Shown here one piece after another: positions 1-9,211 of a stretch of 64,000 nt of DNA; position 1 is the first letter of the stretch, and each line of letters begins with the position of its first letter. The notes under the pieces were generated by a model. It was not told the DNA's origin. It was given only the letters and a program-made list of their open reading frames with translations, and did not search any database. The translations under genes were made by a program, and so were the position numbers. Source of the DNA: Litorimonas sp963972195 (GTDB lineage: Bacteria; Pseudomonadota; Alphaproteobacteria; Caulobacterales; Maricaulaceae); contig CAXATH010000004.1 of the NCBI GenBank assembly GCA_963972195.1, positions 124,001 to 188,000 on the forward strand. Direction: 5' to 3'.

Positions 1-28
1 GGTCTGACTTCGAATTAAGGTAAGTATT

Positions 29-1168
29 ATGAAGCGTTTATCTCTTCTTCCCGGGCTATCAACTCTGGCGCGTCAGGGGCGGCAGGCGGTCATCGCCCTG
101 CTCGCCTGTTTTTCGTTGAGCTTGAGCGCCGCCTTCTTTTCCGTCTCGGCTCAGGCCGCGGTTGAAATTGAGGCGCCGCGCGTCCCGCTCCACACCATTC
201 ATTTTGTCGGCGGGAGATTGGTGCAGGATTTGGACAATTTCGATGTCTGGACGGAATACGATTTCCGCGGGACAGAACGCTATAGTTTCAGAACCAAATC
301 CTATGACAAAAACGCGTTAAGTCTGATAAATGACACAGGACGGGTTAAACTGCTCATCCAGCTGGACGCAAAAACCATCTCGGGTGAGTGGCCGGGCCAC
401 CCGTTGGCGCAGCTTTACCGCGTCACCAAAATTGACCGGATCATGACGGCAGCGCAGGAAATGAATGGCAACCCCGTCGAGCGTATGCCGCCGCCAAATT
501 ACAGCCCGCCCGGCAAAAAAGTCCCGGCCCCGAATCCGCCGAAAAAGACGCCAAGCGCAGAGAGCCTGACGCGCGCCGCCTATCAAAGTGGTGCCTTTGA
601 AAAAAGAGACGCGAAGACTTGGATTGAACGCAGCGAATCCGGTCAGATATTCGAGTTTCAAAAGATTGGCCACGATAGCGAGTCTCTCTACCTCTATGAC
701 TTGGGCCGCCAAATCCTCATTGAGCTGGATGTGGCGCACTCCATGTCCCGGATAAGCCATAGCGGCGAGCGTTTGAAAGATCTGTATCGCCTGACGGATT
801 TATCGGCCCGAACGCCGGATCCGAAACCGGCCCCGTCTGAACCGCAAACGCCCTCATCCCCGTCTACGCCGCCTCCTCCTCCGCAGAATAATCGCACCTT
901 GAGCGCAGAGGGCCGCGCGATGTGCGTCTCTCAGGGCGGCTTTGTCGAACGCGCCGGGATTTTGGGCGCGGAGCGCTGCACCATGACCTATTCCGACGGC
1001 GGAAATATCTGCATCGACAGTTCTAATTGTCAGGGAAAATGCGTGACGGGCGTCGGCGGCGAGGACAGCAACGCGGTGAGCGGCCAATGCCAGAAAACCG
1101 ATAATCCCTTTGGCTGCTATTCCGAAGTTCTCGGCGGAAAAGTTCAACCCGGCCTTTGTGTGGACTAA
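29..1168 (+). CDS. Secreted protein with duplicated domain and Cys-rich tail
   Basis: I do not recognise this family. A long N-terminal region ends in a signal-peptide-like stretch with an AQA cleavage site near residue 43, so export is likely. Two segments, about 74-134 and 198-257, share a pattern (W.E start, G then aromatic-x-F, SL-x-L-x-D, hydrophobic-x-LD, then a closing LYR-x-T), which suggests an internal duplication. Pro-rich linkers lie at about 153-175 and 261-287. The last 80 residues carry eight cysteines spaced like a small disulfide domain. A Shine-Dalgarno-like AAGGTAAG precedes the ATG. Function unknown. Confidence 0.75.
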   Translation: MKRLSLLPGLSTLARQGRQAVIALLACFSLSLSAAFFSVSAQAAVEIEAPRVPLHTIHFVGGRLVQDLDNFDVWTEYDFRGTERYSFRTKSYDKNALSLINDTGRVKLLIQLDAKTISGEWPGHPLAQLYRVTKIDRIMTAAQEMNGNPVERMPPPNYSPPGKKVPAPNPPKKTPSAESLTRAAYQSGAFEKRDAKTWIERSESGQIFEFQKIGHDSESLYLYDLGRQILIELDVAHSMSRISHSGERLKDLYRLTDLSARTPDPKPAPSEPQTPSSPSTPPPPPQNNRTLSAEGRAMCVSQGGFVERAGILGAERCTMTYSDGGNICIDSSNCQGKCVTGVGGEDSNAVSGQCQKTDNPFGCYSEVLGGKVQPGLCVD

Positions 1169-1253
1169 GCCCCCGCTGAATAAAACTGCGTGAAGAGGAG
1201 CGAGGCAGGCTTTTCCTAACCCTCTCTTAAATCTTCGGCGCTACATCCTCTCT

Positions 1254-1865
1254 ATGTTGAGATGGATTTTGATAAGCGGTTTGGCGCTGATGATGGTTGC
1301 CTGCGGAAGCACGCCTAAACCCGCGCCTTCGTCATCAGGTGTGGCTCAGCCCACCGTAAAGCGCCCCTTGCAAAGCCAGACGGCCCTGCCCGACCGCGCG
1401 GCCTTTTACCAAAAAGACCGCCGCTGGGCACACGAACAACTCGGCCATTCTGACGGAACTTTGGGGGCCGATGGGTGTCTCGTGACAGCCACCAGCATGG
1501 CTCTGGTCAATCTGGGTTTTAAAACCGATCCGTCTGACCTTAATCGGCGGCTGACGCAGGCCGATAGTTTCACGCCGCGCGGCTGGCTTATCTGGGACGG
1601 CATTCGCAAAGTCACAGACGGTCAAGCCAAAGCGCGTTTTTATAAAAGCGTGGATGCGGGCCTGATCAATCAGTGTATTGTCGATGGTTATTATCCCCTC
1701 GTTCAATTCTACCTTCCGAATGGGCGGTCTCATTGGGCAGTTATTCTGGACCGTTCCTCGCAGGGCTATCGCATGCGCGATCCGCTCCGCCATGCCGATC
1801 AGCCCCTTATTTTCCCCCATGGAGCGGATAAATTCCGGGCTTTGCGCTGTGTCGGCCTCGCCTAA
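1254..1865 (+). CDS. C39-like papain-fold lipoprotein
   Basis: The N-terminus is a lipoprotein signal with a VAC-G lipobox, making Cys17 the lipidated residue. The rest looks like the Peptidase_C39_2 type of papain-like fold: Cys75 in GADGC, His160 in SHWAV and Asp176 in MRDP form a plausible Cys-His-Asp triad in the expected order. A membrane-anchored periplasmic cysteine peptidase or amidase-like enzyme is likely; the substrate cannot be told. It sits between the repeat protein and comM, on the same strand, but comM appears to have its own promoter region. The family call is from motif order, not a search. Confidence 0.7.
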   Translation: MLRWILISGLALMMVACGSTPKPAPSSSGVAQPTVKRPLQSQTALPDRAAFYQKDRRWAHEQLGHSDGTLGADGCLVTATSMALVNLGFKTDPSDLNRRLTQADSFTPRGWLIWDGIRKVTDGQAKARFYKSVDAGLINQCIVDGYYPLVQFYLPNGRSHWAVILDRSSQGYRMRDPLRHADQPLIFPHGADKFRALRCVGLA

Positions 1866-1898
1866 CTCCTTCGGTTTCGTATAAAACTCCACAAATAA

Positions 1899-1913
1899 GT
1901 TCTTGATTTGTTC
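1899..1913 (+). promoter_or_regulatory. LexA (SOS) box, GTTC-N7-GTTC
   Basis: GTTC TTGATTT GTTC is a perfect match to the direct-repeat operator GTTC-N7-GTTC bound by alphaproteobacterial LexA. It lies 39 bases before the comM start codon, with a TATAAA-like element (1880-1885) just upstream. A third GTTC follows five bases later (1919-1922). Position and match suggest damage-inducible expression of comM. Confidence 0.7.
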
Positions 1914-1951
1914 TTTTTGTTCTGCTTTCTTTAAAAGAGAAAGGGCGCATC

Positions 1952-3538
1952 ATGGTTGCACGAATTCAAACAGTGGCTTTCGAAGGCGCAGAAGCGCGCC
2001 GTGTCGATGTGCAGGTTCAGGTCTCGTCCGCCTCTCGCCCCATATTCAATATTGTCGGATTAGCCGATAAAGCCGTGGCGGAATCGCGCGAGCGCGTGCG
2101 CGCCGCCTTTGCCTCGCTCGGCCTTTTCCTTCCGGGTAAGCGCGTAATCATTAATCTGGCGCCTGCGGATTTGCCCAAGGAGGGCGCGCATTATGATCTG
2201 CCGATAGCGCTCGGCCTTATGGCCGCAATCGGCGCTATTCCCTCCGACGCGATTGAAGACTTTGTCGCCATTGGCGAGCTGGCGCTGGACGGCACGATTG
2301 CCCCGGTTCCCGGCGCGCTCCCGGCGGCGGTGATGGCCAATAGCCACGATTTCGGACTGATTTGCCCGGAGCCCAACGGGGCAGAAGCCGCGTGGGCGGG
2401 TGACCTTCCTTTGCTTGCGCCGCAAACGCTTGTCCAAATCATGAACCATTTCAAAGGCACGCAAGTGCTTTCGCGGCCCGAGCCGGGGCAGATGCTGGAC
2501 CCCGAAACAGGCGTGGATCTGCGCGACGTTCGCGGACAGGAAACTGCCAAGCGGGCGCTCGAAGTGGCGGCCGCGGGCGGGCATAATCTGCTGATGGTGG
2601 GGCCGCCCGGCTCCGGTAAATCTATGCTTGCTGCGCGCCTGCCCGGACTATTACCACCGCTTTCCGCAAATGAACTTCTTGATGTGTCCATGGTGCATTC
2701 CGTGGCGGGGCTGTTAAATCGGGGGCAGCTGTCCCGCGCTCGGCCTTACCGCGCCCCGCATCATAGCGCCTCTATGGCGGCCATGGTCGGCGGCGGAAAT
2801 AAAGCCAAGCCCGGCGAAGCCTCTCTAGCGCATCGCGGCGTCTTATTTCTCGACGAGCTGCCGGAGTTTACCCCGACCGTGTTGGATAGCCTGCGCCAGC
2901 CATTAGAGACCGGAGAAATTTCGGTCGCCCGCGTCAATGCCCATGTCCGCTATCCTGCGCGGTTCCAGCTCATTGCCGCCATGAACCCCTGCCGTTGTGG
3001 CACCGGCGGCGCAGACGGCGTCGCGTGCCGGCGCGGCCTTCGCTGCGCGGCCGATTATCAGGCGCGTATCTCCGGCCCCTTTATGGACCGAATGGATATC
3101 CAAATTGACGTTCCGGCTGTCACGCCGGCCGATCTTGCCTTGCCGCCGTCCAAAGAGGGCACGGCAGAAGTGGCTGACCGCGTGGCCCGGGCGCGGCGAA
3201 TTCAAATAGACCGCAATGACGGCGTGACCAATGCCGAATTGCCGCAAATTCGTTTGGAACATGTGGCGCAGCCTGATGCCGAGGGCCGAAAATTATTGAT
3301 TCAAGCGGCGGAAACGCTTGGTCTGACCGCACGAGGGTATCATCGCGTTCTGCGAGTGGCCCGCACTTTAGCCGATCTCGCCGGGTCTGAGCAAATCCAC
3401 CGACTTCATATTGCGGAGAGCCTTTCTCACAGACGGGCCAGAAAAGGGTTGATAGACGGGCAGAAGGCGAATCGCGCAAATTCAGGCCAATATTCGACCT
3501 CGTCCTCACGCGCCTCGAAAAATCCATATTACTCTTAA
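1952..3538 (+). CDS. comM: YifB/ComM family Mg-chelatase-like AAA+ ATPase
   Basis: Full-length member (528 aa) of the YifB/ComM family. The N-terminal 190 residues are the S5/Lon-like domain, starting with the typical MVARIQTVAFEG. The AAA+ core has Walker A GPPGSGKS at about 217-224 and Walker B LFLDELPEF, followed by the NPCRCG motif and the C-terminal Mg-chelatase region. In naturally transformable bacteria ComM is a hexameric helicase that drives branch migration of incoming DNA. The LexA box upstream fits a role in recombination or repair. Start chosen at the ATG after AAAGGGCGCATC. Confidence 0.93.
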   Translation: MVARIQTVAFEGAEARRVDVQVQVSSASRPIFNIVGLADKAVAESRERVRAAFASLGLFLPGKRVIINLAPADLPKEGAHYDLPIALGLMAAIGAIPSDAIEDFVAIGELALDGTIAPVPGALPAAVMANSHDFGLICPEPNGAEAAWAGDLPLLAPQTLVQIMNHFKGTQVLSRPEPGQMLDPETGVDLRDVRGQETAKRALEVAAAGGHNLLMVGPPGSGKSMLAARLPGLLPPLSANELLDVSMVHSVAGLLNRGQLSRARPYRAPHHSASMAAMVGGGNKAKPGEASLAHRGVLFLDELPEFTPTVLDSLRQPLETGEISVARVNAHVRYPARFQLIAAMNPCRCGTGGADGVACRRGLRCAADYQARISGPFMDRMDIQIDVPAVTPADLALPPSKEGTAEVADRVARARRIQIDRNDGVTNAELPQIRLEHVAQPDAEGRKLLIQAAETLGLTARGYHRVLRVARTLADLAGSEQIHRLHIAESLSHRRARKGLIDGQKANRANSGQYSTSSSRASKNPYYS

Positions 3539-3656
3539 GTCAATTTTTCGCTTTAAATTGTTATCGTTAATTTTTTTCTGAATTTGGTAACGTATTTTTT
3601 AGATTAAACAGGCACATTCCCCCGAAATCAGCCCGTTTTGGGCAAGAAGGGTGCGT

Positions 3657-5057
3657 ATGTCATCTCATGAATCCATCGCGGCGCAGTTCTGGCTCTGGCC
3701 AGACCCTGTCATGAAACGCGATTCACAAGGCCGTATTCTCTTCATAAATGCTGCGTTTTTACAGCTTTATGGGGGAACCGTTGAAGCTTGGACCGGAAAC
3801 GTGCTGCAAGGCTGGCCCGCTCCGCAGCCCACCGAGCCGGGGGCTTATCCCGTCCCCTATCGATTCGAAACCCGTATGCCGTCGCAGGATCCAAACCAGT
3901 CCGAGGACATTTATGACTGGATTGAACAAAGCGCCCCTGATGGAACTGCTTTCGCTTTAGCCAGGAATGTCAGTCCTTTTGTGAGCGTCGAAGCGCCGCA
4001 AACGCAAACGCCGCAAGGTCAAGAGTCGGCTCCGCAGCAGCTCGAGGCGCAGCAACAAGCCTCACACCAACAAGCTTACGAGGCACCAGAGCAGGCATCA
4101 CACCAAGAAGTTTATGAAGCACCGGAGCAGGCGTCCTATCATGAGCCGGCACATGACTCTGCGCCTCGTCAAACTTACGAGGCGATAGAAAGCTCGGCTT
4201 CGCCAGCATCGTCGCATGACGGGTCAGGGCTGGCCGAAAGATCCGAATATCAAGATGCCGCCCCAGCGGCGGCAGAGCCTGCGCCAATTCAACAGACAGC
4301 GCAGCAGCCGACGCCTCAGGAACAGCAAGATTTTCAGGCGATTGCCGAAATGGCGTCCAAGGACGATCCCTCTGCTAATGAAGAGCCTACAGCCCCTGGC
4401 GCAGGCGGTTTGATTCCAAGTGCCCAGGCCCCTGAGGCAGAGACGGGCGAAAGTGAAAAACGCGATTTTGAGCGGCGCGCCTTGCCCCTGGAAGAAAACA
4501 GCGCGGTTCTCGGTAATAATTGGCGGGACGCCGTCATTGCCAAGGCGCTTGGGGTGGAAGAGGATAATCAGCCTGCCAAAACCGTGGCGCCGGAAGCGGG
4601 CGGCGAAGCGGGCGCAGACGCGCCTCAAGCAGGCCCCACTCTTGGAGGCGCCGCGTCCCAAGGTCCGGAAAAACGCATTCTTTTGGCCGAGGACAATGCC
4701 ATTAATGCCCTCTTGACCCGCACATTGCTGGAAGCCGAAGGTCATACCGTCGAAACGGTGGAGGACGGCGTATTGGCGGTTGAAGCGATGAAAAACCAAA
4801 CCTATGATCTGATTTTCATGGACATGCGCATGCCCAATATGGACGGTTTGGAAGCAACGCGAAAAATTCGCGCCCTGCCACATGTAACGAAAGAACTGCC
4901 GATTATCGCGCTGACCGCAAATGCCTTTGATGATGATCGGAACGCCTGTTTTGACTCCGGCATGAATGATTTCATGACCAAACCCGTAAGCGCCGAAGAA
5001 CTCACTCAAATGGTTAGAACTTGGGCGGGCGCTCAATCTGAAAAAGACGCGGCGTAA
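3657..5057 (+). CDS. PAS-like / receiver-domain protein without a kinase
   Basis: The first 100 residues look PAS-like (sentences such as GRILFINAAFLQLYGGTVEAW). Residues about 110-335 are low-complexity, rich in Gln, Glu, Ala and Pro, with imperfect repeats of YEAPEQASHQ. The C-terminus (about 339-455) is a complete receiver with acidic pair in LLAEDN, phospho-acceptor Asp389 in FMDMRMPN, and Lys in MTKP. No HisKA or HATPase domain is present, although the receiver resembles those of hybrid kinases. A GTG lies six bases upstream in frame, but AAGAAGG is best spaced for this ATG. A 6-bp GC-rich hairpin overlaps the stop (5046-5064). Confidence 0.8.
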   Translation: MSSHESIAAQFWLWPDPVMKRDSQGRILFINAAFLQLYGGTVEAWTGNVLQGWPAPQPTEPGAYPVPYRFETRMPSQDPNQSEDIYDWIEQSAPDGTAFALARNVSPFVSVEAPQTQTPQGQESAPQQLEAQQQASHQQAYEAPEQASHQEVYEAPEQASYHEPAHDSAPRQTYEAIESSASPASSHDGSGLAERSEYQDAAPAAAEPAPIQQTAQQPTPQEQQDFQAIAEMASKDDPSANEEPTAPGAGGLIPSAQAPEAETGESEKRDFERRALPLEENSAVLGNNWRDAVIAKALGVEEDNQPAKTVAPEAGGEAGADAPQAGPTLGGAASQGPEKRILLAEDNAINALLTRTLLEAEGHTVETVEDGVLAVEAMKNQTYDLIFMDMRMPNMDGLEATRKIRALPHVTKELPIIALTANAFDDDRNACFDSGMNDFMTKPVSAEELTQMVRTWAGAQSEKDAA

Positions 5058-5122
5058 ACGCGTCTGATTTCCATCTCTAAAACTCACTGGACGGCTCTGC
5101 CTGAAATGGGCAAAGACAAGGC

Positions 5123-6448
5123 ATGAGCACAACGGATTTGACTGAACCAAAGCGGAGTTGGCAAGACGTCCTCCGTTCTTACATGCAACCGAAAATGCTC
5201 GGTATGATGTCGCTCGGTTTTGCCTCGGGCCTCCCTTATATGCTAATTTATTCAGAGCTCGCCTACTGGATGAAGGCGGAGGGGGTAGATCTTGGGGTCA
5301 TCGGATTCTTCGCCTGGATAGGTCTTGCCTATACCGCAAAAGTGCTGTGGGCACCTCTTGTCGATAACCTCCAAATTCCCCTTTTGACCCGCGCCATGGG
5401 TCATCGCCGCTCTTGGATGCTGGCGGCCATTTTTGGCACGATTTTTGGGATGCTCGTTATCGCGTCCTCAGATCCCGGAACCTCGGTCAGGCTTTTGGCG
5501 CTTGGGGCCGTCATACTCGCAACATCGGGCGCAACCCTGGATATTTCGATTGATGCCTGGCGGATTGAGGCCGCCCCCGGAGACGGACAAACCAACATGG
5601 CCGCCACCTATGTTCTCGGCTATCGCCTGGCGATTATCGGCGCGGGGTTGTCCTATATCGTGGCCGGATTGACGAGCTGGAATTTTGCTTACTTTTTTAT
5701 GGCCTGCGTGATGGCGGTGAATGGGTGCATTGTCTTTTTCATCAAGGAGCCGCCGCGCGAAATCCGCCGGAAAATGGACTCCATCGCGGATGCCAGTGTT
5801 GAATATATCGTCAAACCTTTTTTCAGCTTTCTAACCCGGCTCGGAAAATGGACTCCCTTGGTCTTTCTGCTCGTGGCGACCTATCTCATCAGCGACAAGA
5901 CCATGGGCCCTATGGCCAAACCCATGTATCAAACGGTTGGGTACACTGAAATTCAAGTTGGATTGGTTTCCAGCTTTTTCGGCCCCTGGCCGGTTATTTT
6001 TGGCGGTTTTGTGGCCGGGGCAATTTCCATTCGTTTCGGCCTGATGCGGTGCCTCTTAATTGGCTCGATTTTGATGGTTATCACCAACGGCGCTTTTGCT
6101 TGGCTCTCCACGGTTTCCGACCCCAAAACAGCGTATCTGTTCGTCACGGTCGGCGCGGACAATCTCGCCGCCGGGTTCGCCGCGACTATTTTCATTGCCT
6201 ATCTGTCGTCTCTTTGTGATTTGAAGTTTGCGGCGACCCAATATGCCTTTCTGTCGTCCATGTTTAATTTGGTCGGTAAGACGCTTTCGGGCTTTACTGG
6301 TGTTATGGCCGAAAAAATGGGGTTTGAGCTTTTCTTTATTTTCTCGGCGGCCTTGGGCATTCCGGCGATAATCTTTGCGCTAATTCTGCTCTTCTTCGGG
6401 CCAAATGCTGCCAAAGGCATCAGGGACAAAGAAATAGCAACCGAATAA
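5123..6448 (+). CDS. AmpG-like MFS permease
   Basis: About 12 hydrophobic segments over 441 residues and the AmpG-family start (LGFASGLPYMLIYSELAYWM, then a short acidic loop and AWIGLAYTAKVLWAPLVD). AmpG permeases import anhydromuropeptides from the periplasm for cell-wall recycling. Some family members carry other substrates, so the substrate is inferred from family only. It lies alone between the receiver protein and mutS on the same strand; a small GGGGC/GCCCC hairpin without a T-run (6457-6470) follows the stop. Confidence 0.85.
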   Translation: MSTTDLTEPKRSWQDVLRSYMQPKMLGMMSLGFASGLPYMLIYSELAYWMKAEGVDLGVIGFFAWIGLAYTAKVLWAPLVDNLQIPLLTRAMGHRRSWMLAAIFGTIFGMLVIASSDPGTSVRLLALGAVILATSGATLDISIDAWRIEAAPGDGQTNMAATYVLGYRLAIIGAGLSYIVAGLTSWNFAYFFMACVMAVNGCIVFFIKEPPREIRRKMDSIADASVEYIVKPFFSFLTRLGKWTPLVFLLVATYLISDKTMGPMAKPMYQTVGYTEIQVGLVSSFFGPWPVIFGGFVAGAISIRFGLMRCLLIGSILMVITNGAFAWLSTVSDPKTAYLFVTVGADNLAAGFAATIFIAYLSSLCDLKFAATQYAFLSSMFNLVGKTLSGFTGVMAEKMGFELFFIFSAALGIPAIIFALILLFFGPNAAKGIRDKEIATE

Positions 6449-6499
6449 CAGGTCAGGGGGCTTGCGCCCCGCGCCGATATACGCGAATTTCCGCCCGTC

Positions 6500-9211
6500 A
6501 TGAACGCCAACACCGCAACCGATAAAGCGACGAAAGTCACGCCGATGATGGCGCAGTTTCTGTCTATCAAGGCGGATGTGGGGCCGGAGGCTTTGCTGTT
6601 TTATCGCATGGGCGATTTTTACGAGCTTTTCTTTGATGATGCGGTTCGCGCGGCAGCCGCGCTCGACATTGCGCTGACCAAGCGCGGCAAACATGCGGGC
6701 AATGATATTCCCATGTGCGGCGTGCCTGTTCATTCGTCTGAAACCTATCTTCAGCGCCTCATTAAAAAAGGCTTTCGCGTCGCGGTCTGCGAGCAGACCG
6801 AGGACCCGAAAGAGGCGAAAAAACGCGGCAGCAAAGCCGTCGTTCGCCGCGAAGTCGTACGCCTCGTCACGCCGGGTACATTATCTGAAGATAATCTACT
6901 GGAAGCGCGCGGCCGCAATATTATCACGGCGATTTCGAAAACCCTGGCCGGAGACTTTGCCCTCGCCTGGGCCGATATTTCCGATGGGCTGTTCTGCACC
7001 GCCGATATGGGCGGGCAGCGCGTGGCCACAGAGCTGGCCGCGCTACGCCCCCGAGAGCTTCTGCTCTCGGAAGCGCTTTACCAAGACGCGGATTTCATGT
7101 CAGGACTGCCCTTGGACGGTATCTCGCTGACGCCGCAGGCCGGAACAAAGTTTGACGCCCGCGCCGGGGAGCGGCAATTGAAATCACAGTTCAATGTCGA
7201 GAGCCTTGATGGGTTCGGGAGTTTTTCCAAAGCGGAAATCTCTGCGGCTGGGGCTCTTCTGGATTATCTGGAACTGACGCAGGCCGGCAATCCCGTCCAG
7301 CTTTCGCCGCCCATACGCCGCGCCACCGCCGGGTTTATGGCGATTGATCCAGCCACACGGGCCAGCCTGGAAATTGACCGCACCCAGAAAGGTACGCGCA
7401 AAGGCTCGCTCCTTTCTGTCATTGACCGCACGAAAACAGGGGCCGGCGCGCGGGAGCTGGCAGATCATTTGGCCCGGCCGCTAATAGATGTCTCCGAGAT
7501 TAAAAACCGCCAAAACGCTGTGACTTTTTTTGTGGACCAGCCATCCCTTAGAGAGGCCATGCGCGCCCATCTCGCCCAATGCGGAGATTTGGCGCGCGCC
7601 GCCTCCCGCCTGAGTCTGGGGCGCGGCGGGCCGCGGGATCTGGTCGTGCTTCGCGATACGCTGGGCATTGGCGAAGCGATTTGCGCGAAGTTTGCAAAAC
7701 ACCCTGACCTTCTCTTGCCAACACATCTTGAGACAGGTCTGAAAAATCTCAGTCTGAGTGATAAAGAACAGCTCGCGGGTTTCCGCCGCGATCTGGGCAA
7801 AGCGCTGACCCCCGACGTACCGATGCAGGCCCGCGACGGCGGCTTTATCGCCAAAGGGTGGCAGCCCGCGATTGATGAGCTGAAAACCCTGCGCGATGAT
7901 AGCCGGAAAATTGTCGCCGGACTGCAAGCCGATTATGCCAAGCAATCAGGCGTGCCGACCTTGAAAATCAAACATAATAATGTGCTCGGCTATTTCATCG
8001 AAGTCTCGCCGAAACACGCCGATACCATGTTGAACAAGGGTCCGGACAGTCCGTTTATTCACCGCCAGACTCTGGTGTCGGGCATTCGGTTTACCACGAC
8101 CGAACTGGCGGATCTGGACGCGAAAATTTCCGGGGCGGCGGATAAAGTTTGCGCTTTGGAAATCGAAGAGTTTGAAAAATTTGCGGCGAAGGCGCGGGCG
8201 CTTGCCGAAGATTTACGGCGCAGCGCCCAAGCCCTGGCCCTACTGGACGTGCAATGCGGATGGGCAGAGTGGGCCGCCGAAACTGGCGCGTCCTGCCCCG
8301 CAATTGATGACAGCCTTTGCTTTGACATCAAGGCCGGCCGCCATCCGGTCGTGCGCGACGCCTTGCAGAAATCCGGCGCCGCCGATTTCACCCCGAATGA
8401 CTGCCAACTCAATGCAGAAGGACACACCAGCCCCGTAGCCCCCGCTAACCGGCTGACCCTGATAACGGGGCCGAACATGGCGGGTAAATCCACCTATCTT
8501 CGTCAAAACGCGCTTATGTTTGTTCTGGCGCAAGCGGGCGGATATGTACCCGCGCAGCAGGCCCATATCGGCGTGGCCGACGCCCTGTTTTCCCGCGTCG
8601 GCGCGTCAGATGATCTTTCCAAAGGCCGGTCTACCTTCATGACGGAAATGATTGAAACCGCGGCCATCCTTAATCAGGCTACAGAGAGAAGCTTCGTTAT
8701 TCTGGACGAGATCGGGCGCGGGACCTCGACATTCGACGGTCTGTCTATTGCCTGGGCGACGACAGAGCATCTTCATAGCGTCAATAAATCCCGCGCGCTT
8801 TTTGCCACCCATTATCACGAGCTGACGGATCTGGCCGATAATCTCGACGCCGCCGGTAATGCCTCTTTGCGGGCAAAGGACTGGGAGGGCGAGCTGGTCT
8901 TTCTTCATGACGTTCGCCCCGGTGCGGCGGATAAATCCTACGGCGTGCAGGTCGCGCGGCTGGCCGGGCTGCCTCGCCTTGCGACAGACCGGGCGCAGGA
9001 CGTCTTACGCAAGCTGGAGTCCGAAAAAGACACCGGCGCCAAAGAGACGGACCTATTGGGCGGGCTTCCTTTATTTACGGCCAATCCCGTACCGAGTGCC
9101 CCGCCCCCGCCGTCCGAAGTGGAAAAAGCTTTGTCGGAGCTCGATGTAAACGATCTGTCGCCGAGACAGGCTCTTGATCTTCTTTATGATCTGAAAGCGA
9201 AACTCTCCTAA
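6500..9211 (+). CDS. mutS: DNA mismatch repair protein MutS
   Basis: Full-length MutS (903 aa). The mismatch-reading N-terminal domain shows the GDFYELFFDDA segment containing the Phe-x-Glu motif. The connector, core and clamp follow. The ATPase has Walker A GPNMAGKST at about 656-664, then the ABC-type LDEIGRGTSTFDG stretch and ATHYHEL. It recognises mispaired bases and recruits MutL. The final A of its stop is the A of the glnD ATG (TAATG), so the two genes are translationally coupled, an arrangement seen in many Alphaproteobacteria. Confidence 0.98.
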   Translation: MNANTATDKATKVTPMMAQFLSIKADVGPEALLFYRMGDFYELFFDDAVRAAAALDIALTKRGKHAGNDIPMCGVPVHSSETYLQRLIKKGFRVAVCEQTEDPKEAKKRGSKAVVRREVVRLVTPGTLSEDNLLEARGRNIITAISKTLAGDFALAWADISDGLFCTADMGGQRVATELAALRPRELLLSEALYQDADFMSGLPLDGISLTPQAGTKFDARAGERQLKSQFNVESLDGFGSFSKAEISAAGALLDYLELTQAGNPVQLSPPIRRATAGFMAIDPATRASLEIDRTQKGTRKGSLLSVIDRTKTGAGARELADHLARPLIDVSEIKNRQNAVTFFVDQPSLREAMRAHLAQCGDLARAASRLSLGRGGPRDLVVLRDTLGIGEAICAKFAKHPDLLLPTHLETGLKNLSLSDKEQLAGFRRDLGKALTPDVPMQARDGGFIAKGWQPAIDELKTLRDDSRKIVAGLQADYAKQSGVPTLKIKHNNVLGYFIEVSPKHADTMLNKGPDSPFIHRQTLVSGIRFTTTELADLDAKISGAADKVCALEIEEFEKFAAKARALAEDLRRSAQALALLDVQCGWAEWAAETGASCPAIDDSLCFDIKAGRHPVVRDALQKSGAADFTPNDCQLNAEGHTSPVAPANRLTLITGPNMAGKSTYLRQNALMFVLAQAGGYVPAQQAHIGVADALFSRVGASDDLSKGRSTFMTEMIETAAILNQATERSFVILDEIGRGTSTFDGLSIAWATTEHLHSVNKSRALFATHYHELTDLADNLDAAGNASLRAKDWEGELVFLHDVRPGAADKSYGVQVARLAGLPRLATDRAQDVLRKLESEKDTGAKETDLLGGLPLFTANPVPSAPPPPSEVEKALSELDVNDLSPRQALDLLYDLKAKLS

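Noticed and set aside
4224..5150. 308-codon minus-strand frame opposite the receiver protein
   Set aside because: Shadow of the receiver domain and its repeat linker; no independent evidence.
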